From contig JBFYSV010000134.1 of assembly GCA_041301185.1 (NCBI GenBank), positions 1 to 31,365 of the forward strand: a stretch of 31,365 nucleotides of DNA. The letters are read 5' to 3'. The notes beneath the pieces were generated by a model. It saw only the letters and a list, made by a program, of their open reading frames with translations. It ran no database searches and was not told where the DNA came from. The DNA is from JAQBDA01 sp041301185 (GTDB lineage Bacteria > Chloroflexota > Anaerolineae > Anaerolineales > UBA4823). Positions 1 to 7,858 of this stretch are shown one piece after another. A program made the position numbers and the translations under genes. Position 1 is the first letter of the stretch. Each line of letters begins with the position of its first letter.

Positions 1-23
1 ACTGACAAGCTTAGCTAATCCAT

Positions 24-52
24 ACCAGCCTGGCGATTCGCGGGCTGGTTTT
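24..52 (+). terminator. Rho-independent terminator of an upstream gene
   Basis: A 7-bp perfect stem (ACCAGCC at 24-30, GGCTGGT at 43-49) is followed by TTTT at 49-52. It would end a gene lying to the left of the window. It sits just ahead of the mreB promoter, so the shape block seems to start as its own transcription unit. Confidence 0.6.
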
Positions 53-67
53 CGCGATTTGTTTCTC

Positions 68-76
68 TGGTATAAT
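68..76 (+). promoter_or_regulatory. Extended -10 promoter of the mreB block
   Basis: TGGTATAAT is a perfect -10 hexamer with the TGn extension. The region 16-17 bp upstream has only a poor -35 (TTTTCG or GTTTTC) and overlaps the preceding terminator, so the extended -10 probably carries the recognition. The predicted leader before mreB is about 100 nt. Confidence 0.65.
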
Positions 77-180
77 CCATCGCTAGATTAGATGGGTGGG
101 CTTGCCATACCGCCCCTTAAAATCACGGAAAAAACAATAGCAGATTTCAGGCTTGCCTGTTATTTGCTAAGGAGCCCGAC

Positions 181-1248
181 TTGGCATTCAATCCCCTCAA
201 TTGGCTTCTGGGATTTTTTTCACTGGATATTGGGATCGATCTTGGCACCGCCAATACTCTGGTGAATGTTCGCAACAAAGGCATCGTAATCAACGAGCCC
301 TCCTGGGTAGCAATTGATAAGCGCACCCGCCAGCCTTTAGCCATAGGCGCAGAAGCGAAGGAGATGGTCGGACGTACACCCGCCAATGTGGTTGCCGTGC
401 GACCCCTGAGGGATGGCGTGATCTCTGAGTTTGAGATTACGCAGGCGATGCTGGAATACTTCATCGGGAAAGCTCATGAGCAGAGCATCGTCCCGGTACC
501 TCGCCCGAGGGTTGTCATTGGCATTCCCTCCGGCGTTACAGAGGTGGAAAAGCGGGCTGTGTATGATGCCGCCATGTCGGCTGGGGCGCGCGAAGTCTAC
601 CTGATCGAAGAGCCAGTTGCTGCCGCGCTGGGAGCAGGGCTTCCGGTGGCTGAAATCCGCGGCAGCATGATCGTGGATATCGGCGGCGGAACCTCAGAGG
701 TGGCGGTGATGTCCATGGGAGGAGTGGTTGTCTCTCGGTCGTTGCGAGTGGCTGGCGATGAAATGGATGAGGACATTGTCCAGTACATGCGCAATAAATA
801 TAATCTGCTGGTTGGCTTGCGCATGGCAGAGCAGTCCAAGATCGCCATCGGCTCGGCTTACCACCTGCCGGAGGAAAAAACAATGCTCTTGCGCGGCCGG
901 AACCTGGTGAGCGGGTTGCCCGAGGCAGTTGAGGTGTCTTCTGTGGAGCTGCGTGAAGCTATCTCTGGTTCTGTGCAGACCATTGTAGACACGATCAAGG
1001 ATGCCCTGGATGAAGCGCCGCCGGAGATCATTGCCGACCTGATGGAAACCGGTATTTGCCTGGCGGGAGGCGGTGCATTGCTTCAGGCGCTTGACCGGCG
1101 GCTCTCCGATGAGCTGCGAGTGCGCGTTTGGGTTGCCGAAGATGCGATGAGCTGCGTTGCCCGCGGGGCTGGTATGATCCTGGAAGACCTGGATCACCTG
1201 AGCCGGTTGTTGGTAGGATTGGAACGCGGCAGTACCAAGCATAATTAG
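181..1248 (+). CDS. mreB: Rod shape-determining protein MreB
   Basis: MreB is a bacterial actin homologue that polymerises under the membrane and organises lateral wall synthesis. The 355-residue product has the expected family length. The N-terminal phosphate-1 loop is visible as DIGIDLGTANT, the second nucleotide-binding segment as IVDIGGGTSEVAV, and the C-terminal adenosine motif as LAGGGALLQALD. The first residues (FNPLNWLLGFF) are hydrophobic and amphipathic, as in membrane-binding MreBs. The start is TTG, chosen because AAGGAG (169-174) lies 6 nt upstream and the frame begins at the typical MreB N terminus. It is the first gene of the mreBCD-PBP2 run. MreB is the clear choice over DnaK or other actin-fold proteins because of length and context. 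Confidence 0.96.
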   Translation: MAFNPLNWLLGFFSLDIGIDLGTANTLVNVRNKGIVINEPSWVAIDKRTRQPLAIGAEAKEMVGRTPANVVAVRPLRDGVISEFEITQAMLEYFIGKAHEQSIVPVPRPRVVIGIPSGVTEVEKRAVYDAAMSAGAREVYLIEEPVAAALGAGLPVAEIRGSMIVDIGGGTSEVAVMSMGGVVVSRSLRVAGDEMDEDIVQYMRNKYNLLVGLRMAEQSKIAIGSAYHLPEEKTMLLRGRNLVSGLPEAVEVSSVELREAISGSVQTIVDTIKDALDEAPPEIIADLMETGICLAGGGALLQALDRRLSDELRVRVWVAEDAMSCVARGAGMILEDLDHLSRLLVGLERGSTKHN

Positions 1249-1324
1249 TTAATGAGCATTGCACGTGTGCCATCACTCTCCTTTATTTGTAGCCGGCACC
1301 TGCGATTGATTTGTAGTATCGAAA

Positions 1325-2167
1325 ATGTCGTTTTCTCGTTCGTTGCAATCGATTGTTTTCTTCCTGATCATCCTGGGCATTGTTGGTCTGGCGTTGGGCG
1401 GTTATCTGACGCCGCTTTCACGAATTCTCCTTAACCCAGTTGTATCCGCGCAAACCTGGATAGCCACTCGCTACCAGGCGGTGCAGAGCTTCATCCAGGC
1501 GCCGCAAGATACGATTCGCCTGCGCCAGAGAAATACTGATCTGGAGGCGGAGGTTTCCCGATTACAGGCGCAGGTCATTGAGCTCCAGCAACGAATCTCA
1601 GAAACCAGCATCCTTTCGGCACTGGTAGATTTTGCCCGTGCGAATCCGGAATACAGCTACCAGGCAGCAGCAGTAATCGGCTACGACACCAGCCCCTTCT
1701 TACGCTATGTGCTGATTAATCGCGGCTCCGACCAGGGTTTGCGCCGAGGGATGCCGGTAGTCACCCAGCAAGGGTTGGTCGGAAGGATAGCAGCTGTGAC
1801 TTCGTCCGCGGCAAGAGTGCAATTGATTACGGATACGACCTCCACCGTAAATGTGCGCCTGGATCCATCGGGCGCGCAGGCGGTGCTTAACGGTCAGATT
1901 ACCGGCGATGTATCATTGGAAATGATCCCCCAGGATACGACTATCGAAGTGGGCGACCTGGTTTTGACTTCTGGTCTGGGTGGCAGTTACCCGCCTAACC
2001 TTCTGGTGGGTCAGGTTTCGAGCGTGCGCAGCCAGGCTCAGGATCTCTTCCAACGGGCTTCTGTCCAGACTGCGGTAGATTTTTCTCAGCTTGAGATCGT
2101 CCTGGTCATCACAAACTTCACCCCAGTGGATATCCAGCCGCTCCTACCTGAGCAGGGGACCCCCTGA
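1325..2167 (+). CDS. mreC: Rod shape-determining protein MreC
   Basis: MreC is a single-pass membrane protein whose extracytoplasmic part links MreB to PBP2 and RodA. The 280-residue product shows one N-terminal membrane helix (about residues 8-30), then a coiled coil rich in Leu, Gln and Glu (about 60-95), then the beta-rich MreC core with the family-like segments INRGSDQGLRRGMPVVTQQG and VGRIAAVTSSAARVQLITD. It ends with a short Pro-rich tail. A 76-nt gap follows mreB, with no terminator seen. Its TGA stop shares one base with the ATG of mreD (TGATG), which suggests translational coupling. No strong ribosome site precedes the ATG. Confidence 0.95.
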   Translation: MSFSRSLQSIVFFLIILGIVGLALGGYLTPLSRILLNPVVSAQTWIATRYQAVQSFIQAPQDTIRLRQRNTDLEAEVSRLQAQVIELQQRISETSILSALVDFARANPEYSYQAAAVIGYDTSPFLRYVLINRGSDQGLRRGMPVVTQQGLVGRIAAVTSSAARVQLITDTTSTVNVRLDPSGAQAVLNGQITGDVSLEMIPQDTTIEVGDLVLTSGLGGSYPPNLLVGQVSSVRSQAQDLFQRASVQTAVDFSQLEIVLVITNFTPVDIQPLLPEQGTP

Positions 2168-2667
2168 TGGCTTTGCTGATTGCGATCCCGATTCTGGGCA
2201 GCCTGGCAATCTTGCAATCCAGCATGATCAGCCGCTTCACCTTGCTTCATGGGACAGCCGATCTGGTCATGCTTACCTTAATCGCCTGGGCGTTGCAAAA
2301 ACGAGTCCAAACAGCCTGGCAATGGAGTATAATAGGCGGCTTAGCGATGAATATCACCTCTGCAATACCCCTGGGTGTACCTGTGATCAGCTATGCTGTT
2401 ACAACCGGCATGGCTCTTGTCCTGCGCCGCCGAGTCTGGCAGGTGCCGATACTGGCCATGTTCCTGGTTACATTCACCGGTACATTGATTTCACAAGGGA
2501 TTACACTCCTCGTCTTGCGCCTGACCGGGAGCAATATCAATATCATTCAGGCGTTAAACATAGTCACCTTGCCCAGCATATTGATGAATTTGCTCTTTGC
2601 AATTCCCGTCTATGCTCTCGTTAGCGAGTTGGCGGATTGGCTCTATCCGGAAGAAATAGAAGTATGA
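2167..2667 (+). CDS. mreD: Rod shape-determining protein MreD
   Basis: MreD is the small polytopic membrane partner of MreC in the elongasome. The 166-residue product is very hydrophobic throughout, with about five membrane segments and few charged residues, and ends in an acidic tail (YPEEIEV). Sequence conservation in MreD is low, so the call rests on size, hydrophobicity and its place between mreC and PBP2. The start overlaps the mreC stop (TGATG) and the end overlaps the PBP2 start (ATGA), so all three are probably co-translated. Confidence 0.88.
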   Translation: MALLIAIPILGSLAILQSSMISRFTLLHGTADLVMLTLIAWALQKRVQTAWQWSIIGGLAMNITSAIPLGVPVISYAVTTGMALVLRRRVWQVPILAMFLVTFTGTLISQGITLLVLRLTGSNINIIQALNIVTLPSILMNLLFAIPVYALVSELADWLYPEEIEV

Positions 2668-4745
2668 ACAGTTCTCCATCGTTACATAACCACTTACAAC
2701 CCTGGCGAATCACAGTCTTTATCGTCGCGCTGATCCTGGTCTTCCTGGTCTACATGGGAAAGTTATTCTCGTTGCAGATCTTGCAAGGTGCAGAATGGCT
2801 GGCGCGAGCTGAAGATAACCGCACCCAGATAATCAACATACCCGCCACGCGGGGTGTTATCTATGACCGGCGGGATACGGTACTGGCTCGAAATATCGCC
2901 TCCTACAATGTCACTCTGACCGCTGCTAACCTGCCGGACGACCTGGGGGAAGTCCAGGAGATCTACCGCAACCTGTCTGAGCTCCTGGGTATGCCCTTCA
3001 ATGGTGGCGAGTTAAGCCTGGAAAATCCGTACGTTCCGTGTACTTCTGACCATGGAATCGCCGAGATTGCCGAGTATGGCGAGACTGCCACGCCGTTCTC
3101 ACCGGTCAAGGTGAAGTGCGATGTGAACAAGGATCTGGCAATGGTGATCCAGGAGAAAGCAATGGATTGGCCCGGAATTGGTGTGGAAATCTCTCCTATC
3201 CGCGATTATCCTACCGGTTTCCTGACTTCATCGATTATTGGATTCCTGGGACCCATCCCAGCCAACCAGGAAGCAGAATTCCGCGCCAAGGACCTGGTGC
3301 CAGACCGTGATAAGGTTGGCTATGCCGGTCTCGAGCTATCCTACCAGGATCTGCTTGCTGGAAGGAACGGTATCAGAGATGTGGAAGTTGATGTTGCTGG
3401 TCAGTTTTTAAGGACGATGAGCGAACAGAAGCCCGTGGAACCCGGTCTGAGCTTGCGGTTGACCCTGGATACCCGCTTGCAGCAAGCAGCAACCGCCATC
3501 CTGGAGCGAGAGATCAATTATTGGAACACGTTCTTGAACACAATCCGCTCAACCAGCGGGGTAGTGATTGCCATGAATCCCCAGACGGGCGAGATCCTGG
3601 CGATGGTTTCGTATCCAACCTATGAAAACAACCGCATGGCGCGTTTTATCCCAGATTATTACTACCGGCAGCTGGTCTCCGATCCGGCAAATCCATTGCT
3701 CAACCATGCAGTGGGAGATACCCTGCCTGCCGGCTCGGTGTTCAAGCTGGTCACTGCGGTAGGGGCTTTGAATGAAGGAGTGGTCACGCCTGAGCAGGTG
3801 ATCAATACGCCTGGTAAGATCACCATCACCGAGAAGTTTTTTGCCAACGATCGCGGCAATCCGAAGGACTTTGTCGAGTGGATTGATGGCGGATTTGGGC
3901 AACTGGATTTTTTGGGCGGGATTTCCAACTCCAGCAACGTGTATTTCTACAAGCTGGGTGGGGGCTACCGGGATGAAGTGCCGGACGGCTTGGGGGTGTG
4001 CCGTTTGGGAACCTATGCTCGGGCACTGGGCTATGGCGATTACCCCGGGGTGAACCTGCCTGAGGAAGAGAAAGGGCTGGTTCCAGACCCGCAATGGAAG
4101 CGTATTACCCATGGCGAGAGCTGGTCAACGGGCGATACGTATATCGCCAGTGTTGGTCAGGGATATGTGTTGGCGACTCCCTTGCAGGTTCTGATGTCGG
4201 CAGCAACTGTTGCCAACGATGGTAAGCTGATGCAGCCGACCCTGGTGCGGGACCTTCTGGATAGTGAAGGTAACCTGGTGCAGTCCTTCGAGCCGGTAAT
4301 GAAGTGGGATATCACCCAGGATCCTGTCATCCAGGAATACTACGAAACTACTATACGTGGGTGTGAGCCAATTGAGGGTCAAACCAAAACCGTTGAGCCG
4401 TGGGTACTCGATAAAGTCCAGGAAGGCATGCGGCGCGCGGTTACGGATGGTACCTTGACTAAGATCCAGGATTTGCTGCCCCTAAATATCCCGGTTGCCG
4501 GTAAAACCGGAACGGCTGAATATTGTGACCAGTATGCTCAGGAAAAGAACCGCTGCATCCCCGGAGAATGGCCGACCCATGCCTGGACGGTAGCCTTTGC
4601 ACCCTACGACAACCCCGAAATTGCGGTAGTGGCTTTTGTGTACAACGGAGGCGAGGGTTCCAGTGTTGCCGGTCCGATTGTCTGGCAAGTATTAGATGCC
4701 TATTTTGAACTTAAGTCGATTGATACTGCCCTGCAGTCGCCATGA
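2664..4745 (+). CDS. mrdA: Penicillin-binding protein 2 (elongation transpeptidase)
   Basis: This is a class B penicillin-binding protein that cross-links peptidoglycan during elongation together with RodA. The product is 693 residues. One membrane helix lies at about 16-36, then the PBP dimerisation domain, then the transpeptidase domain with SxxK (Ser358-Val-Phe-Lys361, the acylated serine), SxN (Ser423-Ser-Asn425) and KTG (Lys614-Thr-Gly). The open frame extends upstream to 2637, but the ATG at 2664 overlaps the mreD stop as ATGA and begins right before the membrane helix, so I place the start there. Six cysteines lie in the exported part, two of them close together near residues 620-630, which could form disulfides. 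PBP2 is preferred over FtsI because of its place next to mreBCD. Confidence 0.94.
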   Translation: MNSSPSLHNHLQPWRITVFIVALILVFLVYMGKLFSLQILQGAEWLARAEDNRTQIINIPATRGVIYDRRDTVLARNIASYNVTLTAANLPDDLGEVQEIYRNLSELLGMPFNGGELSLENPYVPCTSDHGIAEIAEYGETATPFSPVKVKCDVNKDLAMVIQEKAMDWPGIGVEISPIRDYPTGFLTSSIIGFLGPIPANQEAEFRAKDLVPDRDKVGYAGLELSYQDLLAGRNGIRDVEVDVAGQFLRTMSEQKPVEPGLSLRLTLDTRLQQAATAILEREINYWNTFLNTIRSTSGVVIAMNPQTGEILAMVSYPTYENNRMARFIPDYYYRQLVSDPANPLLNHAVGDTLPAGSVFKLVTAVGALNEGVVTPEQVINTPGKITITEKFFANDRGNPKDFVEWIDGGFGQLDFLGGISNSSNVYFYKLGGGYRDEVPDGLGVCRLGTYARALGYGDYPGVNLPEEEKGLVPDPQWKRITHGESWSTGDTYIASVGQGYVLATPLQVLMSAATVANDGKLMQPTLVRDLLDSEGNLVQSFEPVMKWDITQDPVIQEYYETTIRGCEPIEGQTKTVEPWVLDKVQEGMRRAVTDGTLTKIQDLLPLNIPVAGKTGTAEYCDQYAQEKNRCIPGEWPTHAWTVAFAPYDNPEIAVVAFVYNGGEGSSVAGPIVWQVLDAYFELKSIDTALQSP

Positions 4746-4764
4746 AGCTTTGAGACAGGTCTTA

Positions 4765-4773
4765 TGCTATAAT
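4765..4773 (+). promoter_or_regulatory. Extended -10 promoter of the min genes
   Basis: TGCTATAAT, a perfect extended -10, lies 38 nt before the minC start. No -35 is found at 16-18 bp spacing. It gives minCDE (and perhaps rodA) a promoter separate from mreB. Confidence 0.65.
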
Positions 4774-4811
4774 TTCTGACCGATGGGCGGCGGTTCAGGC
4801 AAATACCGGGT

Positions 4812-5492
4812 ATGCAGCCAAAAGTTCAAATTAAGGGAATTCGAGATGGATTGCTGGTCATCCTGGGTGAAGGCAACTGGGATGAGCTGCACCCCATTTT
4901 GTTGGAGCAGCTGGACCAGCAGGCGGAATTCTTGCGCGGGGCCAGGTTAGCCCTGGATGTTGGCAACCTTATCTTGAAAGCGGTCGACCTGGGTCAGCTG
5001 CGCGACCAGCTTTCGGAACGCGGTCTTGCCCTGTGGGCTGTGCTCAGCAGTTCGCCGACTACCGAGCAGACCGCCCAAACCTTGGGGCTGGCTACCCGGA
5101 TCGCTAAACCCGTTCCGGAGCGTGTGACTGCCTCAGCGGCCACCAGCCTCAAGAGCGGTGAACAAGCTGTGCTGGTACGGCGCACTTTGCGCTCTGGATT
5201 CAGCTTAAAGCACCCGGGTCATATCATCATTATCGGTGACGTCAATCCAGGGGCAGAAATTGTTGCTGGGGGTGATGTGTTGGTGTGGGGGCACTTGCGG
5301 GGTATGGTGCATGCCGGTGCAGAAGGTGATGAGAACGCGGTAGTGTGCGCGCTGGACCTGGCACCCACGCAATTACGGATTGCTGGCCTTATCGCCACCA
5401 CACCCAAGCGGAGAGGCAAGCCTCAGCCGGAAACTGCTCGGGTGATGGATGGACAAGTGGTGGCAGAGCCGTGGAATCCAAAAACCCGCTAA
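4812..5492 (+). CDS. minC: Septum site-determining protein MinC
   Basis: MinC inhibits FtsZ assembly away from mid-cell when brought to the membrane by MinD. The 226-residue product has a weakly conserved N-terminal domain (about 1-95) and a C-terminal beta-helix domain (about 118-200) with the family signature GDVNPGAEIVAGGDVLVWG, followed by LRGMVHAGAEGDENAVV and PTQLRIAGLI. Conserved residues for dimerisation and MinD binding are in this second domain. A short basic tail follows. It is the first gene of the min set, directly after its promoter, and minD follows after 48 nt. The ribosome site is weak. Confidence 0.93.
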   Translation: MQPKVQIKGIRDGLLVILGEGNWDELHPILLEQLDQQAEFLRGARLALDVGNLILKAVDLGQLRDQLSERGLALWAVLSSSPTTEQTAQTLGLATRIAKPVPERVTASAATSLKSGEQAVLVRRTLRSGFSLKHPGHIIIIGDVNPGAEIVAGGDVLVWGHLRGMVHAGAEGDENAVVCALDLAPTQLRIAGLIATTPKRRGKPQPETARVMDGQVVAEPWNPKTR

Positions 5493-5540
5493 GCGTAAGG
5501 GTCGCATCTTGTGGATTCTGACCGGGCGAGGTGATTGGCA

Positions 5541-6365
5541 ATGGGAAACAACGGGAAGGGAAGTATGGCGGGTAAAGTTGTTACGGTAACATCTGGTAAA
5601 GGTGGTGTGGGTAAAACGACTGCCACTGCCAACCTGGGTGCAGCCCTGGCGGCAGGCGGGGATAAGGTGGTTTGCGTAGACGCGGATATTGGTCTGCGCA
5701 ATCTGGATGTGGTCCTCGGTTTGGAGAACCGCATTGTCTACGATCTGGTGGATATTATCGAGGGGCGTTGCCGGCTGCGCCAGGCGCTCATCCGGGATAA
5801 ACGCCTGCCAGAGCTCTTCCTCATCCCGGCGGCGCAAACCCGGGATAAAAGTGCGGTATCGCCCAGCGATATGGTGCGCTTATGCAACGAGCTGCGCGGG
5901 GAGCATGACTGGATCTTGATCGATTCTCCAGCCGGAATAGAACGGGGTTTCCGCAATGCGATCGCCCCGGCGGATGTTGTTCTGGTGGTTACCAACCCGG
6001 AAGTCTCGGCAGTGCGGGATGCAGACCGGATCATAGGCCTGATCGAAGCGGAAGAAAAAGGTCCGGCACTGCTGGTGATCAACCGCATCCGCCCGAATAT
6101 GGTACGCCGCGGGGATATGCTCTCTGCGGAGGATGTGCTGGAATTGCTGGCGGTTGAATTGGTGGGGATGGTGCCGGAGGATGAAAATATCGTCACCAGC
6201 ACCAACCGGGGTATGCCGGTTGCCCTGAACGGGAAGAGCAAAGCCGGACAGGCTTTCCGGAATATCGCCCGCCGCTTGAAGGGAGAAGAGGTGCCCTTCG
6301 TCGATATGGACGATGAAGGCTTCTTTGGGCGCATTTCTCGCCTAATTCGCTCAGGAGGAAAATAG
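5541..6365 (+). CDS. minD: Septum site-determining ATPase MinD
   Basis: MinD is the membrane-binding ParA-type ATPase that recruits MinC and is displaced by MinE. The deviant Walker A motif is SGKGGVGKTT near residue 20. DADIGLRNLDVVLGL and the switch segment IDSPAGIERGF follow. The C terminus (GFFGRISRLIRSGGK) has the look of the amphipathic membrane-targeting helix. The start at 5541 is supported by GAGGTGAT (5528-5535), 5 nt upstream. A TTG at 5535 touches this site and is unlikely. A second ATG at 5565 gives the classical N terminus MAGKVV and is the main alternative. The product is 274 residues from 5541. Only 1 nt separates the stop from minE. Confidence 0.95.
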   Translation: MGNNGKGSMAGKVVTVTSGKGGVGKTTATANLGAALAAGGDKVVCVDADIGLRNLDVVLGLENRIVYDLVDIIEGRCRLRQALIRDKRLPELFLIPAAQTRDKSAVSPSDMVRLCNELRGEHDWILIDSPAGIERGFRNAIAPADVVLVVTNPEVSAVRDADRIIGLIEAEEKGPALLVINRIRPNMVRRGDMLSAEDVLELLAVELVGMVPEDENIVTSTNRGMPVALNGKSKAGQAFRNIARRLKGEEVPFVDMDDEGFFGRISRLIRSGGK

Positions 6366-6366
6366 T

Positions 6367-6636
6367 ATGTCCGGTTTTTTAGACCGTCTCCTGGGGCGCG
6401 ACCAGCGAAGCGCCAGGCAAGCTAAAGAGCGCATGAAGCTGGTTTTGATCCACGACCGCACCGACCTTTCACCCGCCAGCCTGGAACGCTTGAAAGACGA
6501 GCTGATCACCGTGATTTCAGGTTATATCGAGATCGATCCGGATGCGGTCGAGATCAATGTCACTCAAGAAGGGCGTGAGCAGCGCCTGATTGCAGATATT
6601 CCCCTGCGCTCGGTCCGGCGCAGGCGAGCAGGATAA
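6367..6636 (+). CDS. minE: Cell division topological specificity factor MinE
   Basis: MinE stimulates the MinD ATPase and confines the MinCD inhibitor to the cell poles. The 89-residue product has the usual length. The N-terminal membrane-binding helix (SGFLDRLLG) is followed by the MinD-contact region (KERMKLVLIHDRTDLSP) and the dimerisation domain (about 32-80, with EINVTQEGREQRLIADIPL). A strong ribosome site, AGGAGG (6353-6358), lies 8 nt before the ATG and falls inside the end of minD. The presence of a real MinE means a Min system of the E. coli type rather than the DivIVA/MinJ type. Confidence 0.94.
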   Translation: MSGFLDRLLGRDQRSARQAKERMKLVLIHDRTDLSPASLERLKDELITVISGYIEIDPDAVEINVTQEGREQRLIADIPLRSVRRRRAG

Positions 6637-6640
6637 GATA

Positions 6641-7783
6641 TTGCGTAACACTGTCGCCCAGAACTGGCGTTATTTCGATTTCTGGTTGCTGGGGGCTGTG
6701 GCGGTGCTGACAATTTTCGGCATCACCATGATCCGCTCTGCTGTGGCAGGCAATATCGAGCTGACCACCCAGACAAACCTGGTGGAGCGCCAGATCACCT
6801 TTGCTGCGGCTGGTTTTGTGGTCATTATCCTGACCGCCGGCATCGATTATCACCTATGGGCGTCAATCAGCCGCACGATGTATCTGGGGACAGCCATAGG
6901 GCTGGCAGTACTGACCGTCGTTGGGGCAACGGTATTTGGCTCAGCGCGCTGGTTTGAGACCGGAATTATCAATATCCAGCCGTCAGAATTTGCGAAAATC
7001 GTGATCATCCTCGTTCTGGCAGAATATTTTTCCCGCCGCCAGGGTGAGATCCACGATCTACGCTGGGTGGGGGGCAGTTTGCTGATGACCCTGGGAATTG
7101 TTATCTGGATCTTGTTGCAACCGAACCTGAGTACATCTATTGTTATCATGGTCATCTGGTTTGCCCTGTTATGGGCGGGTGGGTTACAGATCCGGCACCT
7201 GGTGTTGTTTGTTATTGTTGGGGTAGGTCTGCCCTTTGCTGCTTTCCCATTTCTTGCAGATTACCAGCAGGACCGGATCACGAACTTCTTGTTTCCTGAT
7301 CCAGAAGCAAGTTACGGAGAGATTTACAATATCCAGCAAGCATTGATCAGCATCGGCTCGGGTGGCTGGTTTGGTCAAGGATATGGGCATGGCTCTCAGG
7401 TGCAGCTGCGTTTCTTGAAGGTGCGCTGGTCAGACTTTATCTTCTCAGCCATGGCAGAAGAATTTGGTTTTGTTGGCGTTTTAGTGGTTGTCCTCTTATT
7501 GTTGTTTGTAGTATTCCGGATCTTGCGTGCCGCCCGAATTGCGCGGGATACCTACGGCGCATTGATCTGTTATGGGGTAGCGGCGATGATCGCTTTCCAG
7601 GCGCTGGTGAATGTGGGCGTCAATTTGAACATGCTCCCCGCGACAGGTCTTACCCTGCCATTTATCAGCTACGGGGGCAGCTCGCTGCTCTCGGCATTGT
7701 TGGGAATTGGATTGGTGCAGAGTGTGGTTTTGCGCCACAAGGCGCTGGAGTTCTCTGCTGGAAACACCAGTAATGTAAAATGA
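6641..7783 (+). CDS. rodA: SEDS peptidoglycan glycosyltransferase RodA (FtsW/RodA family)
   Basis: SEDS proteins polymerise lipid II into glycan strands with a class B PBP as partner. The 380-residue product has about ten membrane helices. The family motifs are LLQPNLSTS (usual form QPDLGT), the segment VRWSDFIFSAMAEEFGFVG with the catalytic Asp at residue 265, and LPFISYGGSSLL near the end. The start is TTG at 6641, 4 nt after the minE stop, with AGGA 7 nt upstream. The longer frame from 6590 would overlap minE by 47 nt and has no ribosome site. RodA rather than FtsW is inferred from the linked mreBCD and PBP2. The QPD to QPN change is a small oddity. Confidence 0.9.
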   Translation: MRNTVAQNWRYFDFWLLGAVAVLTIFGITMIRSAVAGNIELTTQTNLVERQITFAAAGFVVIILTAGIDYHLWASISRTMYLGTAIGLAVLTVVGATVFGSARWFETGIINIQPSEFAKIVIILVLAEYFSRRQGEIHDLRWVGGSLLMTLGIVIWILLQPNLSTSIVIMVIWFALLWAGGLQIRHLVLFVIVGVGLPFAAFPFLADYQQDRITNFLFPDPEASYGEIYNIQQALISIGSGGWFGQGYGHGSQVQLRFLKVRWSDFIFSAMAEEFGFVGVLVVVLLLLFVVFRILRAARIARDTYGALICYGVAAMIAFQALVNVGVNLNMLPATGLTLPFISYGGSSLLSALLGIGLVQSVVLRHKALEFSAGNTSNVK

Positions 7784-7858
7784 TTTGCTAGCGTAATGCA
7801 GTTGAGGCCCTTCCCACTAACTGCAGATGTCCAATTAAAATTAAGGAGTGCTGAATCA

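Noticed and set aside
3549..4112. 187-codon minus-strand open frame inside PBP2
   Set aside because: It lies opposite the transpeptidase domain with its catalytic motifs, and has no motif of its own.
5738..6334. 198-codon minus-strand open frame opposite minD
   Set aside because: minD is complete and conserved. The antisense product is Ser/Arg-rich, low in complexity and has no family features.
7784..7858. T-box or similar tRNA-sensing leader before gltX
   Set aside because: The leader is too short and lacks a T-box sequence. Only a 7-bp inverted repeat is present.
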